From contig OY754968.1 of NCBI GenBank assembly GCA_963576475.1, positions 13,248,616-13,312,615 on the forward strand: DNA of 64,000 nucleotides, written 5' to 3'. How positions within the stretch are numbered: the stretch's first letter is position 1; each line of letters starts with the position of its first letter. Both the position numbers and the translations under genes were made by a program. The notes beneath the pieces were generated by a model that was not told where the DNA came from, made no database searches, and was given only the letters and a program-made list of their open reading frames with translations. The DNA comes from Molanna angustata (Eukaryota > Arthropoda > Insecta > Trichoptera > Molannidae). Positions 54,944 to 64,000 of the stretch are shown one piece after another.

Positions 54944-55885
54944 TTTAAAATAATACCTATATCATAATAATAATAATATGGATCATATATGTAGCGCCGT
55001 TTCCGTGAATATCTTATCAATCCTCTCACTTTTCTCTTTCATAAATATCTCACATAGAACATAATTATAATCTCATAATTTATTTCCGTTAATGTATACA
55101 TCTTTTTTTTATTGCGTGAGTTTTTTTGAAATTTGAATTTGTCTTATACTTTTCTTGTAAAATTTTATTTAATAAGGCCCTTTTTTTATTTTTCTATTAA
55201 AAATTACTAAAAAAATATGAATAAAGTTTAACTTCGAAGAATATGAAAATCTGCCGATAAAGTTTTTTTATTAATATTGTTGCAATATAAAAAACCTCTA
55301 AATTTTACCTTTTTTCATTTAAAAATATAGTTTGTAACAGTTTTGATAAAATACAATATATGTTCTGGTTTCATATATTAATATATGGTAAAAAGTGTAC
55401 ATAAGCAATAATAAGAGCCTCAAATAAAACGCGTATAGTAAAATCTACACTTAAACTTGAAAGGTTATATTTCCTTAAATATTCATCACAGAACATTAAA
55501 AGAGCCACCAATTTTATCAATTCTTCCATGCGGTTGCTTTCATCTTTTATTGAGGGCTCTAATCTGTTTGTTTTATTGAGCGTGTTCAAAAAATACATAA
55601 ATACTGAAATTAATTAATATTTTCTAGACGACCTATTTTGATGAAATTATTTACTGCCAATAAACTTCCTAATGGAATAAGTACACATTTATGGATGCAA
55701 AATTTCATTGTTTGCTAGGAACATTTTATTATGTCATTTTATATTTATTTCTGCTCATTTTGAAAGGAAATAAGTGGATTTCTGCCAACACAAAATATTC
55801 TATATTTTGGACAAGCAATAACCATTTGTTATTCTTTTCTCATTTATATGCAACAAATAAATTATTATTTATTTATTTATTAACC
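54944..55885. other. AT-rich DNA, no gene seen
   Basis: Short frames only; a (TTTA)n run near 55,866-55,882 could be a LINE tail. Confidence 0.4.
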
Positions 55886-55955
55886 AATTTTTGTTTGGTA
55901 CGTATTCTTCAACTAAACATAATTAAGACAGTTGGATCCCTTTAACTACATGCAA
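55886..55955 (+). repeat. Decayed Helitron 3' end, copy E
   Basis: TTTGGTACGTATTCTTCAAC, then GACAGTTGGATCC and ACATGCAACTTA, matches the 3' 100 bp of the Helitron family with deletions and a lost CTAG. Confidence 0.6.
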
Positions 55956-57969
55956 CTTATTAAAATAAATATTTAATAAAGAAATTTCTTATTTCCTGCA
56001 TTCATTTTTTCTCAGCTGAAGTTTGTCCTCTTTGGTAATCATTTTGAGGAAAAAAATCTTGACTTCAAACAATGATTTATTATAACAGTATTTTGTATAA
56101 ACATATTTTAAATTATAAAATTTAATTGTAAACTTTAAATAATAATTAACCTTATATCTACACGATAATTTCTTTTTATGAAAATAAACTTTTAAATTGC
56201 TACATCATTATTTTGCAAATTGTCTCAGATTGAGCCAATAAAATACCAACTGATGAGATTTATAAAATTAAAAGAACTTTAAAACAAAAAAAATGTGACC
56301 CAATCAAAGATTTTGATGACACCCTTTTTAAATTTTTCTTCGCTTTGAAATGTTACTGTCAAAAGAAATTGATCAAAATACTCCTGGTTTTATGCAATAA
56401 GTAGGTTTGTTCCTAACAAACAATGAAATTTTGCATTATTAATTTACTTTGTATGATACACAAATTTGATCAATTATATCAAATTATCAAAGAAATCAAG
56501 CAATTTTTTTATCGTGCCACCGGGAATACATAAATTCTGAAAGTTTCAGTGCTCTAACTGGTCGACGTTCGTTATAAATCGATTTTAAAATTCCAATCAA
56601 TTGATTCCAAACAATCGATTTGAAAATTCCAATTTTCAATCAGAATGTCTACAAAAGTGAATGTTTGCACATGCACTTATCTTTTGTAAACGTATGATTT
56701 AGCCCCTTTTTACTGATGCCTTATTATATTTCTGTTTTGCATGCAATTTGCATTTAAATTCCGCTTCTATTGGTGGCTCTGCCTTAGTAAAAATAAAAAT
56801 AATTAAAATTCCAGAACGGATAGACATGTGAAGTTAATTAAATGGGTGTAATAAAAACGTAAACAAATGTAGGTACTGAATATAATTTATGTAATATTGT
56901 CTCAATTTTATGTATTGGATTTTTTTGTATAAGAATAAACATACTGTATGTTCATAGGTACATTGAATATGTGAAAACTATTTTTTCCTTGTTTCTTTAT
57001 TCTATCTCTGATAACGAAGAACAATTCTTACATCAACGACAATAATAATAACTATAATAAAATATTTTCTTTATTCATTGTGAGCAATGTAAATAGGTAG
57101 ACGATATTTGTTCAGAGTAAATAAGAATAGATTTTTGTATGAAATTAATTGTCTGTTGGTCATTATGTCTAGTATAATACACGTGCGTTAGTCCAATGTA
57201 ACATTTTCCAACAAAGTACTCGACAAAGACATATTAAATATAGGACCCACTGACTACATTCATCTACTTCAACTAAAATCACAAAAGGCTATTTGGCTAC
57301 ATATTCCCCAAGAAAAGTGTTTCCCAACTTTATACATCATGTGTCAAGCCTTAATAAACAATTTACTAAAAGGATGTATATTGTTATATCAGTCTTACAT
57401 ATCACATTTTTGAATCATAATTAATACATTGCAAAACATTGTATTTATATCCAACATAAGGAATCTCTGCCTTAAAATAATATTGAACCGATCTCGTGTT
57501 TTTTTGTACAATTATCAGCGTATACACTTTCATACAACAATATAATTTATTCACAAAGGACTTTCTTTCATTTTGTTTTATTTTTTTTTTATTCTATAGA
57601 GTATCCCTCGTGGATGTGAATATTGCCCTTTAAAAACGTTTTTTTTTTTCTCCGATAGAAACAATGATTAATATTTTTCATAAAGAAAATAAACATCATT
57701 AATTTCGGATTCTATAAAAAAAGATATGATACAATCATTCCATGCCGTGGCTAATAAAAACAAACACACATAAATAGGTGATGTCGTAGTTTATCAAAAC
57801 AACATAATATAAAAAAAACACGATGGAATGTTTCGTAAAACTAACAAGATTAAAAAGATAAATAAAACTATTTTATAAAATAAAATACACATCTGTAGGT
57901 TTCTTTCAGTAAATATCTACGGCAGCCACTATGTGACCAACTTAATCAATTTTTCCAAACCCACAAATT
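55956..57969. other. AT-rich intergenic DNA, no gene seen
   Basis: Nothing coding or repetitive was recognised over 2 kb. Confidence 0.5.
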
Positions 57970-58790
57970 ACAAGATATCTTGTAAGTATGGTATATGAAG
58001 GATGTATAGAGAATGGACTTAGGATGAATGCCAGCAAATCAAAGACAATGGTCTTTGAAAAGAGTGAAAGCAGAACAGCGTGTAAAATAAGAGTAGAGAA
58101 CGAATGGCTCGAGCAAGTCGACGAATATATTGTATACTTGGGAAGCATATTTCAACGGAACGGACGACTCGATAAAGAGATCGAAAGAAGAGTTATGGCA
58201 GGAAACTGAGTGAATGGAGCACTAAGACCAATTATGAATGATCGCAACATATCAAAGGATGCCAAAGTTGCCATTCATAACGCCATCGTAATGCCAACCT
58301 TGACGTATGCAAGTGAAACCTGGACATGGCAGAAGACGCATGAAAGTAGAATAAATGCAGTTGAAATGAGATCGTTCAGAAGGATTTGTAATAGAACGAT
58401 GTATGACCGGGTAAGAAACGAGGATATAAGGAAAGAATGTAAGATGAAGAAAGATGTCATTACTAGAATGAAAGTGAACACATTGAGTTGGTTTGGTCAC
58501 ATGGGGAGAATGAATGAGGAGCGCCTGACGAAGAAAATATACAGAGCGGAAAGGAGTGGAATGAGAGGTTGGGGACGCCCAAGAAAGGGATAGCACGACC
58601 ATGTGAACGAAATTTTGAAAGACGGAAATGTTAGAAGTGTGAGCAATAGACGAACATGTATGAGACGATGCATGAATGTGGATGAGGCGAGGGATGCGTG
58701 CCAGGATAGAAAGATGTGGTGTTCGGTTCTCTCTGCCTACCCCGCAAGGGACATGGAGTGACGGTATGTATGTATGTATGTATGTACAAA
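57970..58790 (+). pseudogene. RTE-type reverse transcriptase C-terminus with two stops
   Basis: A single frame from 57,988 to the natural stop at 58,759 encodes the region just after the palm: ENGLRMNASKSKTMVFE, YLGSIFQRNGRLDKEIE, MPTLTYASETWTW, INAVEMRSFRRICNRTMYD, SWFGHMGRMNEERL and GWGRPRKG. It ends in RDME. It is broken only by TGA at 58,207 and TAG at 58,591, so decay is mild. The YADD palm is missing. The tail is (ATGT)n at 58,765-58,787, an RTE-like short-repeat tail. The 5' junction carries a 14-bp palindrome, ACAAGATATCTTGT. Scraps of the same family are at 7.0, 27.3, 42.2 and 49.6 kb. Confidence 0.88.
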
Positions 58791-59163
58791 TCAAAAAAAC
58801 CTGATAAATGCTCCGTGACCAAACATATCTATTTACATAGAATTTGAAACAAGCCTAACAAATGTTTCCGTCCAATATTTAATAAAAAATATGATACATA
58901 ACCACTGACAGAATGAGTATGGCTATAATATATTGATTCAAGGTAACTCACTTTTTCATCATTGCTCCAGTTTTTGTTATGGTTTTTCATATAAATATCT
59001 ATATAATGATATTCACGAAATAAAAGACCAACAAACACTATAATAAAAATTGTATTTTTATTCAAAATATTGACACATGTCATGTCAAATCACCGGAGAA
59101 ATATGAATGAATTGCGACGTTGTCAGCTCAAACAGTAACATAGCATGATTATTATTATTTTTA
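58791..59163. other. AT-rich DNA, no gene seen
   Basis: Nothing recognised. Confidence 0.45.
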
Positions 59164-60099
59164 CTAGTTGCATGTAACACATGAGATCCAACTGTCGATA
59201 GCGATAGTATGTATAGTTGAAGAATATGTACCAAACTATAAACCCATAGATACAAATTATTGAATATTTTCAGATATTTTGTTTTCTATACAACATATGT
59301 AGGTATGTATGTCAAGATAGGATAGTATGGAGGAAGATCCTTTTTCCTACCCAGAATATGCAAATAGCATGATGGTATGTATGTATGTTTGGAGATGAAG
59401 TATCAAACTATTAAGTCTTCTTACATATTGTGTATAGGCGACTGCCATACAAAATGTATGAAGCGATGTCGTCACTAAATTCAATTTTTAAAAAAATTGT
59501 TAAAAAAAATTTGAGATCTTCTACTACAATGTTAATATTTTTTATAGAAAATTAAATTATCTAGTTGGGGTGTTTCGGCTTTTTTCGATAATTGTAAAAG
59601 TTTTGGAAATATAGGCAATTTTTTGAAAAAACTAATTTGAGATTTTGTATTTGTCTATGTTTGTACCAATTTTCAGCGTTCTAGCGTTTATGGTTTCTGA
59701 GATATATGGAAAAATAAAATAAAAATTCAAAAGTTGATAACCCCTGACTGAAATCAAATTCCGAGTATAAAAGTTTTGTAGGCCTGTAACTGTTTATATA
59801 TTCTGAAATTTTAGGCTCTGTAAATTGAGCGGATCAAAAGTTATAAGAGGGGGACGGACACACACAGACACACAGACACTCACACACACAGACACACGAA
59901 ATGTTCTACTCCGAATTCTGAGTAAATTCGTGTATGGAACATATATGCTGCGAAGCCTCTAAGTTGGTGTTTTTTGACTTCAAAGTTGGAAAAGCCATGA
60001 AAAAAGTAGACCTCTCCATACAATTCTCGCGTATTCTGGCTTGATACATTGTTGATATGTTAAGAGAACAAAGTTCTCCTGAACAAATCGACAGTTGGA
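59164..60099 (-). mobile_element. Non-autonomous Helitron, copy D
   Basis: On the minus strand it begins TCCAACTGTCGAT at 60,099 and ends with the hairpin and CTAG at 59,164, between host A and T. Compared with copy A it lacks about 80 bp near 59,615 and has a shorter CA tract. Confidence 0.85.
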
Positions 60100-60834
60100 T
60101 AATGCTATATTAATGTTATAATTAATAGTCAAAAAATAAGTGTTTTGAATTAATAAGACTGTAAATATACATACATACCTGTGTATTCGTATTTATAAAA
60201 TTGTGAAATATAGGATGATCCTCAAAATATCTCGAACTGTCGTATATTGTGGTTATTTTGCTTTATAAATATCTCATATTACACTAGGTAAAAAAATCTG
60301 ACTTCGAATGAAGATAAATGAGATCCGTATTAGAGATTTTACAAATCTATCATAGCTATCAATAATAATCTTTTATAACAAAAATGATCATATTTTTCAT
60401 ACATTTCACCTCCAAATATTACATTTGTCCGTATTTCAATTTTCTTTCCTTTAAAATGTCCAAGTTTCAGTGTCCTTTCAGTGAATAGTTTTAATAAACG
60501 GCACTATATAAATCCTATTATATCTTTAAGCTTTTAAGAAATATTCTATCAAAAGTCGTATTATAGAAGGTTGGTACTTGATTTTTATCAAATGCATTTA
60601 ATTTTACCATTTTGACGTCTTACATCCTCAGCATCGATACATGTTTATTGAAATACCATAAAACAATATGTCATAATAATGTCTAATTTTTTTATTTGTG
60701 TTTACAATATTTCACAAATTTTAACATATCAACTAGACAATATTTTTACATGTTTGCTCCTAAAAAAATGTTTTCTTGCCAATCCTCTGTTAAGATATAA
60801 TTAATCTCATTTATTTTTTATTTTGAACAGCAGC
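60100..60834. other. AT-rich DNA, no gene seen
   Basis: Nothing recognised. Confidence 0.45.
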
Positions 60835-60925
60835 TCGGGCTATTGAAAGGTGTCATGTCAAACATCAATTCAACAAGTTGCCACATTCTGGAGATGATAT
60901 TTATCGTCTCCAAAGAAGTTTTAAC
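60835..60925 (-). repeat. tRNA-derived SINE fragment, family 1
   Basis: AGTTGCCACATTCTGGAGAT and TTATCGTCTCC match the body of the copies at 1.1 and 51.4 kb. Head and tail are lost. Confidence 0.65.
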
Positions 60926-61281
60926 TATAAAGTTTGCACAGTTCAATATATTCTGTGATTCAATAGATCTTTGTATATTATATAACATTAAGAATTTACT
61001 AATAATTAAAACAATGGCCACACCGAAGTGCTTCGCTTGGTGCTAAGCTAATTTACAAGAAACACACTTCACGTGGCAAGAAACTTGTGTGACCTTTACG
61101 ATAATATTAGTGTGGTTTGGTTCGTTGGGATATACCTAGAACCAAACGTAGCACAAAAAACAGATTATATGATTTTTTTAGTCATTCATCTATGTAGGTA
61201 CTTTTTTTCTCTTCAAAATTTGTTAAAACGGTAGCATTTTATTGCATCTTATGAGCTTTCCTGAAATGGAACATTTTTATT
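60926..61281. other. AT-rich DNA, no gene seen
   Basis: Nothing recognised. Confidence 0.4.
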
Positions 61282-61400
61282 TATTTATTTATACATACAT
61301 ACACTGATAGACATTACAATTATAATCATTGAATCTGCAATGCCCCACTGGGCAAAGAAATCTGTGCCGGGCCAATACATTCGAGACAGTGACACCGTAT
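61282..61400 (-). repeat. LINE 3' end with (AAAT)n tail
   Basis: On the minus strand, TTTGCCCAGTGGGGCATTGC is followed by an AAATAAATAAATAAA tail. It resembles the GCCTATTGGGGCGTTAC ends at 46.7 and 52.3 kb. Confidence 0.55.
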
Positions 61401-62756
61401 TAGTTGATGCCAACATCAATGATAGATACAATGTGAAAGAATCGTTATCAGAACATTTGAACGTATCTTCATCATTGGAAGATAGAGATCTTTTTTTGTA
61501 CCTTTGAATTTGATCAAGTTGTAGAGAGTATGTGCTGGAACTAGATACTTATGGTATGATAAATTTAATCCAGCGACATATCGCAGTTCACCTGGTGCTC
61601 TAGCGAATCTATGAATTATGCAGCAGTCAATGAGAGAGAGAGGTTTCTTGGCTGATAAAGATCCTACGAAAGGGGGGAATGCTGAACGTTGCGATCGTGA
61701 AAGGCGCCAAATGGCATTGAAATTCAAAAGAAATACAACATTCGACTAGCCAGGTATCTATGTGAAATTTCAACAACAATATTGTGAAAATTGCGAACAT
61801 AATACGAGTGAAATGCTGAGAAAATATATTACGTATCTCATCTAATATCGATACAGCCATTTTTATACTTGAAAAGAAAACATGTTAAGGATATCCCAAG
61901 AAAACATCCACTGCAGCTATATATTCTTCTATAGGCTACATATTTCAGATTTTCAGCAAGATTGACTATCTAATGATTGCAGTTGACTGAAAAGATTCAA
62001 CAACCAATCTGTGAACGATATAAAATAACTTATTCCCATATTTTAACACATCTGACGATGCGTGAAGGACAATAACGGAAAGAAAAATTGATAGATACAC
62101 ATGTATGGCACTCAGATGTATGTGCTGTTTCGTGAAAGACGTACCTAAACATTTTTTTTGCCTAAAATGACTGTATTTTTATTTGAAAACACGTTTTCGA
62201 AAATCTTTAACAAAGTTTTCGTAGGTTTGTACGAGTATTATAACGTACGATATATTGAAGAGATGTTTACAAAGGATACCCTAAGATGTACCCGACCCAA
62301 ATTTCAAATGGGTTTCATACAAAATATGCAAATGCTGTAAATTTTCCATAAAGCAATATACCATAGACGAAACCCTGTAACCTGCATACTTTATTATAAT
62401 ATAATATAAAAACTATCGGAAGATTTTTTTTATATTATTTGCTTGTGAGAAAGTTTTTCTTTGATGTAGGTATCAAACAAAAAAAAATCAATTTATTACT
62501 CTTTTTCGTTTATAGAATGTCCATTATATTTTAACACATACAATTGACACTTGTTGACAATTTATAATGTTTAGATTATGAAACACCGTCGAAGATAATA
62601 GATATGGAAACACGGGTTAGTTGGAAGAAATTGCCATACGGCAATAAACTCGCCACTTGCGCAGGGTGCAATGAAGTGTTTATTATTATTATTAGATAAT
62701 TTGCTTTCGATTTCCATTTTTTTTTCTTTTTTAAAATAAATATGTCCTTGTTAGAA
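61401..62756. other. No gene identified; one unassigned minus-strand frame
   Basis: A minus-strand frame at 61,416-61,727 (103 codons, containing FARAPGELRYVAGLNLSYHK) adjoins the LINE 3' end on the same strand. It could be a decayed LINE C-terminus, but I recognise no motif. The rest is AT-rich. GAAGAAATTGCCATACGGCAA at about 62,625 is a shared repeat scrap. Confidence 0.35.
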
Positions 62757-62845
62757 GTACATATACATATTCCTACATTCCCCGAAGTAAGCATAGATGC
62801 TTGTGCTATAGGTAAACGAAATCGGTGGAGGCAGAATTCGAATTA
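62757..62845 (-). repeat. tRNA-derived SINE fragment, family 2
   Basis: ATGCTTGTGCTATAGGTAAA, then CGAAATCGGTGGAGGCAGAA, matches the body at 36.5 kb. The tRNA-like head is missing. Confidence 0.7.
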
Positions 62846-62962
62846 TCTTTCAAATATTATTATTTATTTATTTATAGGCACATCAAGACATTAATTCCGA
62901 CATATTATTATAAAATCATATTTGTCATTTCATTATTAATATTATGCCTATTTACTATTTTT

Positions 62963-63524
62963 TACTCCTCACAAACCCAAGGGAATATACCTAGTAGAGA
63001 GTTATGATTTCGCAATTTTAAGGCATTTTTTTTATTGCAGATTTTCAACTAGTATCATGCTGAGATTGTATTCTTAAAGTTTCATCACAATGTATCGGTG
63101 TGTGTGCTATATTCTGCGTGCTTCGTCCTGTGTGATGTGTGCTATGTACGGCTCATTTTACTTTATCGATTATAGACTAAAATACTCATTCGATTCTTTT
63201 CAAATTTGTATATCTAATACTTACTTAGACCCCATTAGATTTCGAAGGATATCTGAATAGTGCTTCTCAATTTTTTTAACTGTCAAATATCTGACTCTAA
63301 ACTCAGTAAACTTAAAATTTGAAATTTATATTTTCAAATTCGTAAAAAGGCACATCACTTTCATAAAATGGCATTTAATAAATATCAAGTTTTCATAATA
63401 AAATATTCAAATGAAAAAATACTGAACAAGCTCATTTCGTTAAAATGTTGAAATTTTCCATACAAAATTTGAATACTTTGTGGAGTGACATAGTACTGAG
63501 AAGTAGTGCGTTGGCCACAACCCA
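62963..63524 (+). mobile_element. Helentron-like element, second family, copy 2
   Basis: It begins TACTCCTCACAAACCC and ends GTGCGTTGGCCACAACCCA before a long T run. It aligns throughout with 40,911-41,415 with scattered indels. No coding capacity. Confidence 0.6.
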
Positions 63525-63544
63525 TTTTTTTTTTTTTTTTAAAT

Positions 63545-63800
63545 TATATGCTGTGAGATACCAGCTCATACTCTTTTCTACTATCATCGTTTTCGGGTGA
63601 CCCGTAATACCTAGTTAATCGAAAATACAACAGGCATAACATCTCACAGAGTTCAGCAATGAGACTCAGCTCCCATTCTTAATGTTACTGTTTTATGTGA
63701 GACGAGACTGCTGTATGGGGATACACGTATAATCCGTGCTTCCTTTAATGTGATACAGCACACCCGTACACCTGCCGCCTCACATTATGGGTTATGCCGT
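63545..63800. other. Unidentified GC-richer block
   Basis: The block is clearly less AT-rich than its surroundings and contains short inverted words (CTGTGAGAT at 63,551 and ATCTCACAG at 63,641; GGCATAAC at 63,634 and GTTATGCC at 63,790). All frames are short. It may be a repeat family, but I do not recognise it. Confidence 0.35.
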
Positions 63801-64000
63801 GATGGAATTAATGAATGAATATTTTTTATAAACTTATTCTAAAAACGTCAAACGTTATACTGAATTTTTGATAAATTGAAAAAGTAGATAGGTATTATTC
63901 GATTTCAAATAATATTATCTTGTATCATCCCAGTTACGTAGATATTATTGGAAAAGTGGAGTTAAATATTTACGTGGGTTGTATACCTACTTAATTATTA
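63801..64000. other. AT-rich DNA, no gene seen
   Basis: Nothing recognised. Confidence 0.4.

Noticed and set aside
61416..61727. 103-codon minus-strand frame as a host gene
   Set aside because: No recognisable domain and it adjoins a LINE 3' end on the same strand; it is more likely a decayed element.

Overview
This window looks like arthropod, most likely insect, nuclear DNA. It is strongly AT-rich, has no prokaryotic-style gene packing, and carries the families usual in insect genomes: RTE, R1, Jockey/CR1-type and other non-LTR retrotransposons, Helitrons, tRNA-derived SINEs, a PIF/Harbinger-type relic and many foldback repeats. Frequent TAGGTACCTA-like words are seen in Lepidoptera among others, but the order cannot be fixed from sequence alone. 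I found no convincing host exon, true tRNA or rRNA gene. The window reads as an intergenic graveyard and nursery of mobile elements.

Layout. 0-12.9 kb: AT-rich filler with a tRNA-derived SINE, a hammerhead-like hairpin (3.4 kb), an RTE relic, a 1.2-kb foldback (7.7-8.9 kb), a further RTE-like relic, a textbook non-autonomous Helitron (10.95-11.97 kb) and a tiny LINE insertion with a target-site duplication (TSD). 12.9-26.6 kb: a nested complex. A rolling-circle-type element (Helentron/HINE-like, my inference) opens at 12,937 and closes at 26,607. Its 5' part is split by a 4.3-kb chimeric insertion bounded by one 13-bp TSD (RTE, Jockey-like, Helitron scrap, RTE, all on the minus strand). Its middle holds an opposite-strand head-to-tail concatemer of three related units built on a 313-bp tandem repeat. 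The concatemer has three 5' ends but only one 3' terminus.

27-36 kb: a CR1-type C-terminus, an R1-clade element with a perfect 14-bp TSD, several truncated LINEs with their own TSDs, an RTE with a templated hairpin insertion, and a second hammerhead-like motif. 36-49 kb: SINEs, a tandem repeat carrying a nested 181-bp MITE, an inverted LINE pair, a second Helentron-like family, a remarkable run of four different tandem arrays (43.8-45.6 kb), and a Harbinger-type element with a frameshifted MADF-like segment. 49-64 kb: three more Helitrons of the 10.95-kb family (two adjacent), an RTE C-terminus with two stops, LINE 3' tails, SINE fragments and a second copy of the 41-kb Helentron-like element.

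The only long uninterrupted coding sequences belong to retrotransposons: an 828-codon Jockey/CR1-type reading frame with intact YADD, a 403-codon R1-type frame and a 228-codon LINE C-terminus. All are 5'-truncated, so nothing here is expected to be autonomous. The shared 3' hairpin built on GTTGGCCACAACCC links at least three rolling-circle-like families and is iterated in one of the tandem arrays. That shared terminus and the concatemer are the most interesting signals in the window.
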